Shown here in pieces: positions 62,986 to 64,000 of a DNA stretch of 64,000 bases. A model generated the notes under the pieces. It was not told the origin of the DNA. It saw nothing but the letters and a program-made list of their open reading frames with translations, and did not search any database. Numbering within the stretch: the first letter of the stretch is position 1; every line of letters begins with the position of its first letter. Origin of the DNA: Kiloniella spongiae. GTDB lineage: Bacteria; Pseudomonadota; Alphaproteobacteria; Kiloniellales; Kiloniellaceae. Location: contig NZ_LAQL01000011.1 of the NCBI RefSeq assembly GCF_001026905.1, forward strand, positions 1 to 64,000. The letters run 5' to 3'. The translations under genes were made by a program, and so were the position numbers.

Positions 62986-64000
62986 TTACATAAATGCCTG
63001 CAAGCCGGTTTGTGCCCGCCCCAGAATAAGCGCGTGCACATCATGAGTGCCTTCGTAAGTGTTCACAGCCTCCAAATTCATCACATGCCGTATGACATGA
63101 AATTCATCGGACACACCGTTACCACCATGCATATCACGGGCTGTTCTTGCAATTTCAAGTGACTTGCCACAGGAATTGCGTTTGATCATGGAGATAAGTT
63201 CCGGGGCAATCTTGCCTTCGTCAAACAACTGACCAGCCCGCACACAGCCCTGTAATCCCAAAGAAATTTCGGTTTGCATATCCGCAAGCTTCTTCTGCAC
63301 CAATTGTGTTTGCGCCAAAGGGCGACCAAACTGCTTGCGATCCAGCGTGTATTGACGCGCGGCATGCCAACAGAATTCAGCGGCCCCCAACGCCCCCCAG
63401 GCAATGCCGTACCGCGCACGGTTGAGGCACCCAAACGGCCCTTTGAGCCCGGTAACTTCCGGGAACATATTTTCCTCTGGCACAAAGACATTATCCATAA
63501 CGATCTCACCCGTTATGGAAGCGCGCAGACTGAACTTGCCTTCGATTTTTGGTGTGGAAAGTCCTTCCATGCCCCGCTCAAGAACGAAACCGCGAATAAT
63601 ACCTTCGTCGTTTTTGGCCCAAACCACCATCACATCAGCGATGGGTGAGTTCGTAATCCACATCTTCGCACCAGACAGTTCATACCCACCGTCAACTTTA
63701 CGGGCGCGGGTTTTCATACCACCGGGATCTGACCCGGCATCTGGCTCTGTTAAACCGAAACAGCCGACATATTCGCCCGTCGCCAGTTTTGGCAGGTACT
63801 TTTGCTTTTGCTCTTCAGATCCATAAGCATAGATCGGATGCATCACGAGGGACGATTGAACAGACATGGCAGAGCGATAGCCACTGTCCACCCGTTCAAT
63901 TTCACGGGCAATCAGACCATAGCTGGTATAGCTGACACCTGCGCAACCATAGCCATCAATCGTCGCGCCCAGAAAGCCAAGCTCCCCCATTTCGCGCATA
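62986..64000 (-). CDS. gcdH: Glutaryl-CoA dehydrogenase (5' end outside window)
   Basis: The C-terminal 338 or so residues of an acyl-CoA dehydrogenase of the glutaryl-CoA type, which oxidises and decarboxylates glutaryl-CoA to crotonyl-CoA. Diagnostic are [57 protein letters not shown] and the catalytic glutamate in [16 protein letters not shown]. About 50-60 N-terminal residues are missing because the gene continues past position 64000. It precedes the CaiB-type CoA-transferase gene by 68 bases on the same strand. Confidence 0.93.
   Translation of the reverse strand, partial: MREMGELGFLGATIDGYGCAGVSYTSYGLIAREIERVDSGYRSAMSVQSSLVMHPIYAYGSEEQKQKYLPKLATGEYVGCFGLTEPDAGSDPGGMKTRARKVDGGYELSGAKMWITNSPIADVMVVWAKNDEGIIRGFVLERGMEGLSTPKIEGKFSLRASITGEIVMDNVFVPEENMFPEVTGLKGPFGCLNRARYGIAWGALGAAEFCWHAARQYTLDRKQFGRPLAQTQLVQKKLADMQTEISLGLQGCVRAGQLFDEGKIAPELISMIKRNSCGKSLEIARTARDMHGGNGVSDEFHVIRHVMNLEAVNTYEGTHDVHALILGRAQTGLQAFM

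Noticed and set aside
1-64000. tRNA or rRNA genes, CRISPR arrays, insertion sequences, prophage genes, attachment sites
   Set aside because: I looked through the intergenic stretches and found no cloverleaf, regular repeat-spacer array, transposase or integrase.

Overview
The window is a mid-40s to about 50 % GC chromosomal segment of an alphaproteobacterium, most likely a marine or aquatic, facultatively denitrifying member of the Rhodospirillales/Kiloniellales/Sneathiellales type. Pointers are a DUF1489 protein, Tat-exported PhoX, Tat-exported clade I NosZ with a full nosRZDFYLX set, a GcdH/CoA-transferase pair, and abundant ABC and tripartite tricarboxylate (TTT) transport. The lineage is inferred from gene content, not measured. 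I see no rRNA, tRNA, CRISPR array, insertion sequence or prophage; genes are densely packed and nearly all intact, and the last gene runs off the right edge.

Layout. 0.3-9.6 kb: housekeeping and accessory metabolism (DUF1489, a two-pore-helix type ion channel, an SDR / acyl-CoA dehydrogenase / DsbA-like isomerase operon, MgtE, malic enzyme MaeB, LipB, acylphosphatase). 9.8-17.6 kb: an AceE-like homodimeric E1 enzyme divergent from an Lrp regulator (an arrangement reminiscent of Pseudomonas mdeB/mdeR), a divergent GlyA-family enzyme with an altered active-site neighbour, a GcvA-like LysR regulator and PhoX. 17.8-24.6 kb: a sugar-type ABC importer whose first gene is a trans-sulfuration-family PLP enzyme and whose last genes are a FadR-type regulator and an unrecognised helical protein; a 15-bp palindrome sits at its promoter. 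24.6-32.3 kb: a TctD/TctE-like two-component system with a divergent solute-binding protein, then a TctCBA transporter with a fourth AbrB-type membrane protein.

32.5-41.6 kb: the nitrous oxide reductase cluster nosR-Z-D-F-Y-L-X preceded by a perfect FNR-type half-site pair, so N2O respiration is probably switched on by oxygen loss. The NO sensor NsrR lies further on at 55 kb. 41.6-53.9 kb: a two-armed putrescine locus. The left arm (minus strand) carries puuD, a gamma-glutamylpolyamine synthetase, an aminotransferase and the potFGHI importer. The right arm (plus strand) carries a second synthetase, puuB, puuR and agmatinase. Putrescine can therefore be imported or made from agmatine and degraded by glutamylation or transamination to GABA; the PuuC aldehyde dehydrogenase is not in the window.

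54-64 kb: a GNAT protein behind a YjhX/TopAI homologue (same order as the E. coli yjhX-yjhQ pair), nsrR, a hydroxypyruvate isomerase/tartronate-semialdehyde reductase pair with a GlxA-type regulator controlled by an 18-bp inverted repeat, a MEKHLA protein, a cold-shock protein, an acetolactate-synthase-like enzyme, and a CaiB-type CoA-transferase next to glutaryl-CoA dehydrogenase (probable glutarate use). No wholly new multigene system can be proven from sequence alone; the best candidates for novelty are the PLP-enzyme/sugar-ABC operon, the variant SHMT, and the mdeB/mdeR-like pair.
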